Shown in pieces: positions 8,083 to 20,000 of a stretch of 35,881 bases of DNA. Each line of letters opens with the position of its first letter. Position 1 is the first letter of the stretch. Position numbers and translations under genes: made by a program. The notes under the pieces were generated by a model. That model had not been told where the DNA came from, did not search any database, and saw only the letters and a program-made list of their open reading frames with translations. The stretch spans positions 117,996-153,876 of the forward strand of contig LSYV01000028.1 in assembly GCA_001584585.1 (NCBI GenBank), given 5' to 3'. The stretch comes from Gonium pectorale (taxonomy: Eukaryota > Chlorophyta > Chlorophyceae > Chlamydomonadales > Volvocaceae).

Positions 8083-11000
8083 CTAGTCCGAACCCGGCTC
8101 GGCACCTCCAATCGTGACCACTACGGCACCCAATTGAGCCGTCGTCCGGCGTCGCCGATCCCGTTGTGCCTCATCATCCGACCCAGCATCTTGATAGGGT
8201 GATGAGGGTGGCATGGAATGTTGACTCCCCAGCAGATCCCCTTCAACGCACGATGCCCGCACCGCAGCGATCGCCACGGCCTCCTCTTTTAGTTCGCTAC
8301 AGGGTTGCAAACCCGCCGGCGCCGTCGCTCGTCCTGCAGCACCTGAAGACGTAGCAACCTGCTGCTTTTGAGGGCTGCTGCGGCCGCGCGTGTGTGGAGC
8401 GCTGCTCTTGTGCGGCATGCCGCCAGACTCAAGTGCAGAAGGCGTGTCAGGCTCATCACAAGCAACAGTAGTAGTTCGGCGTGAAGGCGCTGTCACCAGC
8501 ATGGTGTCGTCATCCGGGACAGGCGTTGTCGCCGCCTCTCGGTTCCGGTCCTTTGATGCCAGCTGCTTGTGGGCGGACAGCCGTTCACTGCCTGGCGTTG
8601 CCCGCTTCAGCCCGTCCGACTGTCCTGCTGCCGCTTCTGCACCGCCGCCGAAGCAGGGCCCGTTCAGGCGCTTGGAGGCGCCTTGCCAGAGCTTGAAGCT
8701 CTTGGTGCGGACGGACGGCCAGCTCTTCATCAACACAGCCAGCAGGAGGGTGAACAGCAGCGCCACATTGATGAACACGATCAGTACGCCCAGAAATCCC
8801 TAAACAAGGGTTTTGCAAAAGGGCACGCGGTAGTTTGTTGTTATCAGTAATGAATTACTCCAGGGCGCTTTGAACGGATGGCGTGTCCGATGCCCTTCCA
8901 TGGGTTGCAAGTGCTACAGGACCGGGGGCCAATGTCCCCCTTGCACGCACATACAGGTCCGTCCAGGGTCGGTACTGCAGGCATTCACATGTAGATAGAT
9001 AGAATACAAGAACAACTAGCGAAGCACGTACACATAAGAACGTGCAGCTCCAGCAACTAGCAACTAGATAGGGGGACAACCTAGGCGGACAAACGAGGTG
9101 CGTGCCCGGCGTATATTTGGACAGTTAAAATAAATGGATGGGTTCGTTCGAACTAGTTGCTTGGCCAAAGCACCATGCAGCAGCCGCGACACTAGATGCA
9201 CGCATATCCTTTACGATCCTTGTTACAAGGAGGACCCGCTTTAGATGGATACATGCCGTAACCAGATAGAAACCGATCGGAATGGGTCATCAGCAGTTCG
9301 CTCCCAACTATTAGATAGGTCCACACGTCATCCCTTACCCACCTGAACCCCTGACGAGATGAGCTCAGTGCCGACCACGAAGTAAAGGCTGAGCGTGACC
9401 GTGAGGCCGAGCACGCCCATGGACAGGAACTCCAGCAGCCCCACCAGCCGGCTCCGGGTGGGCGCACACGCCATGTTGACCATGGACACCAGGATGAATG
9501 CCGCCAGCATCAGCAGGATGTGGTGGCTCACGGCGGGCAGGCCCCGCCCAAACACCTCCACCGCCACCAGCGCCAGCTCTTCCAGCATCAGCACGCTCTC
9601 CCACCAGAAGAAGCGGCTCCTGCACATGTAAGTGCATGGTTGATTCAACATGCTTTGGCTTGGAATCACGCATACAACACATATTTCCAACGGTGCAGCA
9701 CCGCTCAGTGGGAGATTGTCGCTTAATGCATTTGTGTATGCAATTGTATATGAGGGCGTTGAAGTGTATCAATTGAACATGCATCCCTGCATGCTGCAGG
9801 TAGGGGGCATCTAATGCGACCGGAGGAATCACGCAACTAAACCTGTACGTGCGTGGTCGCTGTTCGTTGATTGAAATGCAACTCCCACACATCCCTGCAT
9901 TCATATCAAGGCACGCAACCCTGTCGTACTTGTAGCGCATGTAGAGAAAGCCGTACTGCTGTTGCACCCGAGGCTCGTCCAGCCGCTGGCGACTGCGCCA
10001 CAGGACCGCGAAGAGTCCGAGCGGTGGCGCCAGGCACACCAGCACGACCGCCGCGATGCCGATGGGGACGTACAGCCGCATGTGTACGCCGCTGTAGCAC
10101 TCCTGCGCCATGTCCCGGATCCAGTAGCCGGCCGGCCAGGTCGCCTACGTTACGGGTGACACCAACGAACCCGAACGAGAAGCAGGTTTGGTTGACAGTG
10201 TTGTAGAAGCGCACTCGGCGTACACATGACAAACGCCCTCTCCGCACAGTGAAATGGGAAAGCCAACAAGGCAAGACAGCAACACTACACGTACATAAAA
10301 CGGTCTGATAGACACATTGCCCTAATATGCAACTGGAGCTCAGATCCTTTTCCAGCTAATTCACGTTATGTTTCTGTACGTAAACATGCACTTGCCCTCT
10401 GGCGTTCCGGAAAGGGTCCGCTGACTCCATCGTCGATTCGGTAGCATGCGAAGATGCTCAGGACCGCCTGGGCCCAGCCGGGGTACAGGATGAAGACGGC
10501 GATGAAGGCGACAGTGCCCAATTGGTGCCGGACGCTGAGGGCCTCGTCCAGGCGACTCAGCCTCCGGCTGTCGAGCAGCCTGCCAATGCTGCGTAACACA
10601 CTGCTTGAGATTGTTCGAAGCAGCCGAGCCGATCGGGACTTGCGAGGAGGGTGCTGCTGGTCGCGCATTCCCGAAGGGAGCTGCTGCATGGACGAGTCTC
10701 GGTCGACGTCCTCCTCAGAGCTAAAAGAAGGGCGGCGAGCTGGTTTTGAAAGCCTTCCATCTAGCTGGCAATCTGAACCGCCATCTTGAGGCTGCTGCGG
10801 CTGCTGCGGTTGCTGAGGCTGCTGCGGCTGCGACTGCGGCGACTGCGGCGACTTTGGCGGCTGCGACTGCTGCAGTCGTTCAGCACCAGTGGCCGTGCCC
10901 TTGTCTTGTGCAGACAGAGCAACAGCGCCCCGCGCATCCTCATCAACGTCTACGCCTTCCAATACACCATCATCTGCCAGGGGGCTCGCTACCCAAAATG

Positions 11001-14000
11001 GATCGAGCTGCTGATCCCGTAGCGTCGAGCGGAAGTTCTTCGAGCGGTGAATCCGCGAGCGATTGAAGAGGAGGCACCTCAGCCCCCAGAGCCCCGCGCT
11101 GACGACCGTGATGATGGCGGGGACGACCAGGGCCCCAAGCAGCTGCGCCCGGGCCTGCCCGGCGCTGTCCTGGTGCCGGGTTGAGGAGAGAAGGCAGCTG
11201 TAGCTGAAGGCGACGGTGCTCTCGGCGCCCGTCACAGCGCTCACGGCCCCCGACATCCAGGACATCGAGTCGGGGTAGGAGACCGGCAGGCGGGCGATGA
11301 TGATGTAGTACTGCACGTGCACAATCGCCACCTGATGAGGGAGCAAGGGGCAGACATTAAAGACGGATACTCTGGATCTAACAAGCAAACAAACGTTGAT
11401 AGATAGGCGGTCAGGTAGGTATGGGTCCGTTCACGTGCACACGCAGTGAAGGTGGCAGGCGCAACCCATCCCGCCCCTGCGTTATTGCATGCAGAGTACG
11501 TCCGATAGATAGGGAGACGTAGAAGAGGGGACATGCTTGTAATGGTTGATTGGGCGGCAAAACATGTTTCCCGACGGAGGATTCCTTATTACGGAGCGTT
11601 GCGTCGTAAATGGAAGTAAAGGGTTTCTCTGTTTCACGGGTACTCATGTGCATCCAAACGGTCTATGGCTGGCACGTCTGTTGGGAGATGTGGTGTCTGT
11701 ATGTGCTATTCGGTGTAGGCTACTCGGTTTCCAGCATTTCCACTCCCGTTATAAGCCAACCTGAACCCGTGCCAACCGGTCAAGTCTGAAATGCCAAAGA
11801 CCGGTCAAAACACACATGCACAGCTCTAAACAGCTCAAGTACCTGCAAGCAGAGAAAGCGTTCTTATTCACGCACCTCCCTGACACAACAACCGTACAAC
11901 CGTGTGGGTGCGCTCTCGTGGAACGCAGTAAACCTCGATTTCTATATACTATCCGTAAGCTACGCTCCGTAAGGACGGAAACCGTCGAGTTACACGCAGC
12001 AACTTAGGTGCTTGTTCCAAAATAATTCGATCTAGTAATGGCTCGCTCAATCGGAAGCAAAAGCCTGCGCTGTAAGCCTCGGAACAAAAGCATCCTGCGG
12101 TGGATATAGAAACGACTATCTCTGCTTGCAGGTTCTTGAGGAGATGTGGCGCTAAGCGCTAGTGCCTGTACTGGTCTTGAGCGTGTACGACTTGGCGGGC
12201 TGGCACGGCTTTTAGCTTGGTTTGGCATGCTACGGGAGCGGCAATAATGCCGGACGCAACGTCTTTTGTATGCACGCAGGGATTGCGTGTGATCCTTTAT
12301 AGCCGTACGTACATACATGTGCAACTGTTTGGGGTTTTAAGGTAAATCCGTACATGCTAGCTAAAACCCTAAAACGATTGGGTAAATGTATGTCCCAGCC
12401 GTGCACCGCCCTGCAAGTTGTTACACAGGTGTGCCCCTAGATAGGTTTCGTGCGCACCTTGAGGAGATTCGAAGCCGATGCCGCCTCGTCCGCGCCTCCT
12501 TCGGCGGACCACACACTGTAATCTTCCGTCAAGTTCGTGAAAGTGGTCCACAGGACCAGAGCCAAGCCTCCAAGGAAGGCGAGAACTGCCAGAGTGATGT
12601 TTACTCCTAGACCTGCACACAACCTGGATGGGAGGAAAAGAGGTTTTAACATGGAATAATGCATTACCGTACCTCAACATTCACATACGATTGATAAGCA
12701 CCTTTACCCTACTGCGCTGCATTGGCAGCGGCCACTTTACTCACTTCTCCGCACAGGGACATAACAACATCACTTGCCTGCCGACATGCCCCACCCAATG
12801 GCCGTACGTTGCGCAAACGGTTTATTGCTCCGTCCTCCCCACGTGCCGGTCCCATCGATCCATACAGCATTATTCCGCTGTATGCACGCACCCAGCCATC
12901 CACTTACTGGCATGCGAACTCGGAGTCGATGAAGTATCCCGGCTGGCAGGCCGCACACAAGTGCCCCGTGTAGCCCGGAGCGCACTGCAGCTGCAGGTAC
13001 AGCGACTGCGGCGAAGGTGGCATTGTGGGGGCGCTCTCACCCCCAGCAATGCCCCCAGCGTCTGCACCCGCACTGCTTCTGTTGCCGCTGGCGCTCCCAG
13101 CAGCAGCATCGTATCCAGTGACAAAGAGGCCGCTGCAGGGGAATAAAAGCGTTGCGACGTATTCCTTGTCGTCGCCATCCGCTGCTGATCCAGCTGCTCC
13201 TTGGTAGCCAATGCTTGCCTTACTGCTGTCCGAAAGGCTTCGGGCTACGCTGTACACGAGGGCGCTGAGGTCCGAACTGCCGATGCCACCGTAACCTCCG
13301 AATGCGGTTAGGTAGCCTAATGTTTGGCACGCCTCGAGCAATCCGCTATACTGCAGCTGGCTGTATCCGTTTGGTGCAGTATTAGCGGCAGATGGGGCTG
13401 CCAAGGGGCCGCCGGTTGCTCGGTTAGTCGCTGCCTGCGTTTGCATTCCCGCATCCGTGTTGTTGCCAAAAACATTGCTGGAGGATGTCGCGTTACTGGT
13501 AGTGATTTGGCCCTGCAGCTCACCCGACAACGGCTGAAGGTCAATCTGCGTGAGGCATCACACACGTAATTGGATGAAATAAGGTAGACCGACAACGAAG
13601 TGGAGACAAACAACGTGGGAACGAAGCAACCGTGCATTATGCAGCTAGCAATGTAGCATATTCCACACCCGCCCGTCCACCTGTCGGTTGCATCCTAGCG
13701 CCCAGCATACCTGTGCCTGGCCTGGCGACATTCGGGAAGGCATGGTCGTCCACGCACGAGTTCCACACGCCTCCTCCCTCGGGCAGAGGTGGAGCATAGG
13801 CGAATCAGGTGCGGAGTGCCAGTACCCTGTTAGTTAGCGCAATGGGCGACCAGCAGTGAGTACGTAGGAAATAAATGGAACGAATGCGCACATTGCATGC
13901 ATGCACGCCGTAGGCATCACGAACTTTGCTTTGACACATAAAGGGATGTGCATCGCATGAGCAGGAAGCATGCCCGAGCTGTATGCGATAAGCAGCGTGA

Positions 14001-17000
14001 CGTTGCTTTAATTAGCAAATGCCTTGCACCGTTGCCGTGCAGCATTCGATGCTCAAGCCAGGCCTCACTTGCAGGCATGAATAATATAAATCACAGGGAG
14101 TAATACTGCAGCAGTTACCTGGCATAGGAATTATGATACCGCCGCCTGGGCAAAGAGCGTGGGTTGGGCATGGCAAGCAGATTGCGACGTCCAGCACGTC
14201 TGGACGCGAAGTGTAGTTCTGCAAGCATGTGTGAACAGCGGGGGGTGGAAATATGGCCAGCCCGTTGCCTCCAATGAAAAGAAATACGCCATTCATCATT
14301 TATGGTTTATGGTCAAGTCGACCTGGATGTCGAATTGATGTACTCCAACCGCCGTATCTGATTTGATAATATGGGTACGGATCCAGAGGCAATGAAATTT
14401 AGGAACAGGGTATACATGCGGTTCATGCATGTATTATTTCCTCAAGAATTTCAACTTATAGCGTAGCGAATGTTGCGAATGGACAGGGAGCTACTCAATG
14501 ATGCCGAGCTGCCGAAGTACCTATCCATCCGTCAGGCCCCCACGTACCCGTATCGCCTCCCAGTACGCTGCCGTGTCGAGCTCCCACAGCGGCGGCCGCT
14601 CATCGCGCCACAGCGTGAAGCGCCCCGCCTCGCAGCTGCTGCACCCCAGCCAGGAGGGCCGGGACCCCGGTTGCGCCGCCCAGGTGCGGTCGATGGACTG
14701 GCCCTGGGCGCAGGGCAGCAGCTCCACGTCCACACGCAGAGGCGCGATCTGCGCGTAAGTATGACGTGTGTGTATGTGTGACATACCGCATGACGTCAAG
14801 CAGGGAGACAAAGGCGTGACATGCGCCCATCCGCGCCGCTAGCAGCGCCGCGCCGCCAGCATGCAGCAGTTGGCAGCAGGGGACAGCCGGGCAGCCTACG
14901 GGTACGGTCTGGCATGCAATAATCAGCAGCAAGCAGCCTCTAAATAGACCATATCCATGCAAAGCCAGCACAGTATGTGAGGACAGTCGACATCCGTGCC
15001 CGCCCTTGATCATTGCACAGGTAGCTCCCAAGCCAGTGGGACATCGCTGAACACGTAAAACGTAGAACAGCATATTCTACATACAGTTTGGTGTAACGTA
15101 CATGGAGCGAGTTGAAATACACATGGTTTGTATACATGTATGTGGGCGCATGTAGACGTATGTATGAACATACTGAGCTAGGATGTATGCGTAGTGCCAT
15201 GCCACGGCCGGTTGGACCATACGGGAGGGCAGTGTATGACCGCGCATACGTAAGGCAAGACCCAGCCAGACATGCATGCAGGCGCCGCCGCGCGCTGCAG
15301 CTGGAGCCGACGGCTTCATGCAGCTACCGTTGTTACCTGGTACAGGCCTTGGTCCTGCAGAGCTATGGCCGTGAAGACGAGCGTGTACCGCCCGGGCCAG
15401 CCCCTTGCCGTTAGGTAGGGCCAGGTCGCTGTGCCCCCGCTGATGGGAACGGTCAGGGACCCGGTGGTGGTGCCTGGGTCCAGGAATGCAACGCTGGCGT
15501 CCTGCCAGGGCCGCTGGGGCTCGGGCACCAGGTGGGAGGACGGCGGAGGCCCGGCTGCACTTGAGCTCGGGATCCCAGCGGAGTCTGTTGGCTGTGGCGC
15601 CAGCCTCCGATCTGCAGGCTCGATGGAAACTTTGACGACCAGAGGAAGCGTGTCTGCGTGAGGATTTATTGGACAGATGTATGATAAGAGCAAGCAGTTT
15701 ATTTGAAGCGCGAAGAACTATTGCGATCAACCCAACAACTCTTGGGGCCTACACACGCACGCATCTTCGGTTGATGTATGCCATGCCTGCACAAGTGTAC
15801 CGAATCCCACCCAGACGAAAGTAGAGAGCTCCATGCGCTCGATTTGCATCAAAGCAGATAGACAAACACGCATAAATAAACCCGCGCGCTCATCCGTTGA
15901 CCAGTTAAATCACTCACCCCTCTGAACGGGCTGCGCGAGTCCGTTGTACATCCGCACCGTGACGCTAACGGGGCTGCCCGGGCGCAGGCGTCCGTTGAAG
16001 CCCCCCAGCTGCATGTGGGTCGGCGACACGTCCAACACCGCTCCGTCGCCATTGGCAGCGCCTGCTGCCGCTGTGCTGTTGCTGCTCCCCAGCAGAGAAG
16101 CCGCGCGCTGCTGTGTGCCTAGTGTGCCTAGTGTGCATGCCTCAAGCGCTGCCAAAAGCTGACAGGCCTGCAGCAGCCTCGGCGCCTGGTCTGCCTCTGG
16201 TCTGCATGTGGAAGGCCCCCCATTGCCAAGAGCACGACTGGTATAAGGGGTCACAGAGGCCTCTGTCGCCGCCTGCTCTGCTGCCGTTTGCTCACGCAGA
16301 CCGTCGCAGCGAGCCTGGAGAGCAGAGGCGCTGGGGTCCAGGACCCACAGCGGGACCACCTGCGTGAAGTCGAACAACAGAAATGCGGTCGATTGCCAGT
16401 TGCCAGTACATACGCACATACACACACTAGTCTCAGAGAAAGTTCTGGGTAATCGGGGATTACATACAGTGGTGGTCGCCGTCGAACTAACATGCAGGGA
16501 CATCACCCATTTGACTACCTCTGGAGCTGGGTCCTACAACACCACCATCACTTTCGCGCTTACGCTCGTCGTATGCGTTGTTCCATTTCAACACACTAGT
16601 CCACCCTGTTCGTGCTGATGGGTTGTACATGCATGTAGCTGTATGTACATGTGGTGCGTGGTAAGCCCACTGGCAACGCACGTGGCAGCAGGTCATCCGC
16701 CGTTGTAAACATGATATATACAATCGTACGCAAATGTATTGTTGGACCTTCCCGCGAATCCTGCTGGCAGCTGTGGCGGCCAGCAGCCCTTTCAGTTGGG
16801 TCAACCACCGATAATGCAGCACAGATCATCGGTGCAACATTAAAACTTCCGCTTATACCATGCCGGGGGGGTCCAACCCACCGGGCTATGGTTGTCGGTT
16901 CTGCACGTACGCTGGGTTTACCCATCGATGATCGATCGATTCAACTATCTACGCTGCGTATCTAGGGCAGCAGGCGAGGGCATCGTACGACTGCGTACCT

Positions 17001-20000
17001 ACCTCTTTGGGGGGCAGGGACACCTGGTATAGCAGGAGCGGCCAGCAACCGCCATGGCTGCCAGCGGCAGCGCTATCTGTTGACTGCAGTGCCTCCCACT
17101 GCAGGCATGTCGAGGTAGGGGGCGGGGCGACACGACGTGGATCAGAGTGCGTTGCGTTAACTGCACGTATTGCTTCGTTCCGTACACAGCTCGTAATTCT
17201 ACATACTGGGCTCTATCTACAATATGTTCGTGCGTGCGCATATGATATACGACGACTGCCGCACCAGCTCAGCCGCGGCCTTGGCAACCGCTACGGGACC
17301 GCTCGCTTGCGCCAGCATGTCCCGGACTCCACCGCCCCTTGATGCTACGAAATCGATCGCTGCCCCTGCGCTGCTGCTGTCGGCGCACCGCTGCGATGAC
17401 GCGACCGCGGCTCCGACCAGGGCGCTGTTGTTCACCCCCATGTCAGTCCAGCCGATGAGCAGCGACACGTTGCCAGACGCAAACACGCCCCCGCCGTGCC
17501 CGCCAAAGCGCTGATAGCCGCTGGTGGCTGCTGCCGATGGCGGCTCTGCCCTGTTGGCTCTGACGAGGCAACGCAGCAGTAGCACAACGGGCGATACAGG
17601 AGGCATCGTCTCTGGCGATAAGGGTGGGGTCGATGGCCTTGTTGAAACGGCTGGGGCATTGTTGCTATCATCGCTCGTTGGGCCGGCAAAGAAAGCTCCT
17701 CCACCAGATGCTGCCGTGTTGCCCCTAAGGGCCACATCGTGCAAGAGCACGCGTTCACACGAGTAGGTGAAAATACCGCCGCCCAGCCGCCCCGCGCTGC
17801 TCTTCTCCACGCTACCGCCAGCCACTGTCAGCGTGCCACAGCTGGCCGCCGCGATGCTACCGCCCGCAGCTGACGCATGGTTAGCCACCATCGCACAATC
17901 GTCGACCTGAGCGGAAGCTCCGGGTGCCACATAAAGGGCTCCACCGTTGGTCGCGTTGTTTAGTTGAAGCTCGCAACTTGTGAGGGAGAGGACTGGCAGT
18001 GCGCCGCACTGCAGTACGTCTGCTGCTGCAGTTGCTGAAGGGTCCGTTGATTCACTGCCGCACATTGCATAGGCCGCTCCACCGTCCCCGATCGCACTGT
18101 TTTGCTCCGCAGTGACATTCGTAAGTGTAGCCTGTGAGCCAGCGGCGGCTTGCACAAATACGCCGCCACCATCGGCCGCGTAGTTGCCGGAAAGCTCCCC
18201 GCCTTCCACCTCTAACAGATGCCCGGTGCCGTCCAGTAGCCGGGCATATATGCCGCCGCCCTGCCGCCCGGCTGTGTTGCCAAGCAGCCTAGTGCCGCCC
18301 GAAACGAGTCCCCAGGCGCCATGTCCCCGAGCGAGCAGGCAGATCCCGCCGCCATGATCGCCCTTGGCGGAGTTGTTGCGGAATTCACAACCGTGCACCC
18401 AGCTGCCTGCCCCAGGGACAATCTCGCTGTACAGCGCACCGCCGGAGCCGGACAGGGCGGTGTTCCCCTCTAACGTGCTGTTGTGGAGCTGGAGCCACCA
18501 TTCCGTATCGCCGTTGATGTCTGAACCCGTATCCAACCCAGCTGCACCCTGAGAGAGACCACGGCGGCGGTGCCGGCTGAGGCTGCCGCTGCTGTTGCTG
18601 CTGGTGACGGTGGCAAGCGCGCCGGAGTCCTGCTGTCGAGGCACCAGCTCGAGTGCCGCCGCCACGCCGCCGCCGTTGTCCCCGGCGACGTTGCTGATGA
18701 AGGTGCAATTGTCGATCACGGCCGGGCAGGACGCCAGCGCCACCGCTCCGCCGTTGCCCTGACAACGATTGTCGGCGAAGGAAGAGTTCTCCAAGTATAC
18801 AGCGCAGGAGAAGGAGTCCATGCTGAAGAAGCAGCTGTGCGCTGCAAGAGCATCAGGATCGGGGACTTCTGCGAAGCTTTCCGTGGAGCTCCCCTGCAGC
18901 AGGAGGCCACGCGAAGACTGGCGTGTATCTGCCATCATAGCATCCGCCCTGAACTTCTGTGGCGACGAGACCGCGATGGCGCCTCCCCAGCCGCTCAGTG
19001 TGCTGCTCCCGTACAGGTAAGCGCTGTTCCCGGCGACATTGCTCTTGAAGCTGCTGTTACGCACACGGAGGATAGTTGAGATAGATCCAGAGACAGGACT
19101 CAGCAGGCTGAGTGCGCCACCCGCCCCACAGGCGTAGTTGGAGGTGAAGTTTGTGTCGATAATGTCCACCTGAAGTGCGGCATACATTCATGACGCGCAC
19201 AGTGCTAATAAGTCGGTATGGTATCGTGTAATGGCATATGCACAACATCTGCATTCTACGCAAGCCACTGTCTGCGCTCGAGATGTCGGTCGGCGTATGG
19301 GGTGCCAGCAGCCACGCCGCCCGCAGGACACCTTACCCTGAGTGTCAGCTTGGGGAGGTTGCTGTCTTCGCCCGTGGGGTAGCTCGCTGACTCCGCAACT
19401 ACCCCGAGCGCGCCTCCGTCCAGGAAAGCCCCGTTGTCGTGCACGGTGCAGTCTACGATGGTGACAACAAACTGCTGTGTCTGGCCAAGAGCTGCCAACC
19501 CCTGAATAGTAATATAGGCATAGTCAGGTAGGGGAAGTTGAGGCAGGCAGTCAGAATAGCAGTAACGTGTGTACATGCGAGCTAGTTCCGTTGCTCACAG
19601 GTGTAGCAGGTACGCACGCAGCAAATGAACATATCCAGCTGCGTGCCCAACTCTCTATGTACCCGTAGTGCTTGCTCCCTGCTGTTGAGCGGCGGTAACC
19701 AAACAAACCATGTCCATGCATCATGCACGCATGATTGTCCCATGTATGCACATTAGTAGCAGCCGCTCGCCACTTACGGGCTTTCCGACTGTGGCGCTGA
19801 GGACTCCGCCTGCGCCTCGCTCTGCGGTGTTCCCGCCCAGGACGCTTGAGCCAATGACCACAGAGTCTGGAAGAGGCGCGGCAACGAACCCGCCAGACCC
19901 GCCGGCCCTGTTCCCGTGCGCCTCACTCGACGCCATGCGCAACGAGCCAAGGCGGTGGCTGCTCACGAAGCCGCCATCGCTGCCAGCGGTGTTGTTGGCG

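Larger units (their letters stand above)
8083..12623 (-). other. Exons 25-29: polytopic membrane domain and cytoplasmic tail
   Basis: Exons 12623-12458, 11331-10396, 10144-9930, 9619-9343 and 8799-8083. Hydrophobic segments by eye: ITLAVLAFLGGLALVLW; VAIVHVQYYIIIARLPV; LLGALVVPAIITVVSAGLWG; GTVAFIAVFILYPGWAQAVL; YVPIGIAAVVLVCLAPPLGL; SVLMLEELALVAVEVFG; HHILLMLAAFILVSMVNMA; FLSMGVLGLTVTLSLYFVV; FLGVLIVFINVALLFTLLLA. Conserved family features include PAGYWIRDMAQECYSG and FWWESVLMLEELALVAV. The layout resembles TRP-like C-terminal domains of alga/oomycete Pmp-like proteins, so a channel or transporter role is possible but unproven. Exon 26 has a Gln/Pro-rich loop. Exon 29 is a roughly 200-residue Ser/Arg-rich tail ending at TAG 8085-8083. 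Confidence 0.85.

Noticed and set aside
10366..10395. Continuation of exon 26 past 10396 to a GT donor
   Set aside because: Nearby GT sites (for example 10392-10391) give the wrong phase for exon 27. The GC donor keeps phase and has the full AG-GCAAGT consensus.
17265..19169. Bacterial (chlamydial) Pmp gene or contamination
   Set aside because: The Pmp-like exon is flanked by GT-AG introns with phase-matched exons on both sides and joins eukaryotic-type domains, so it is part of a nuclear gene.
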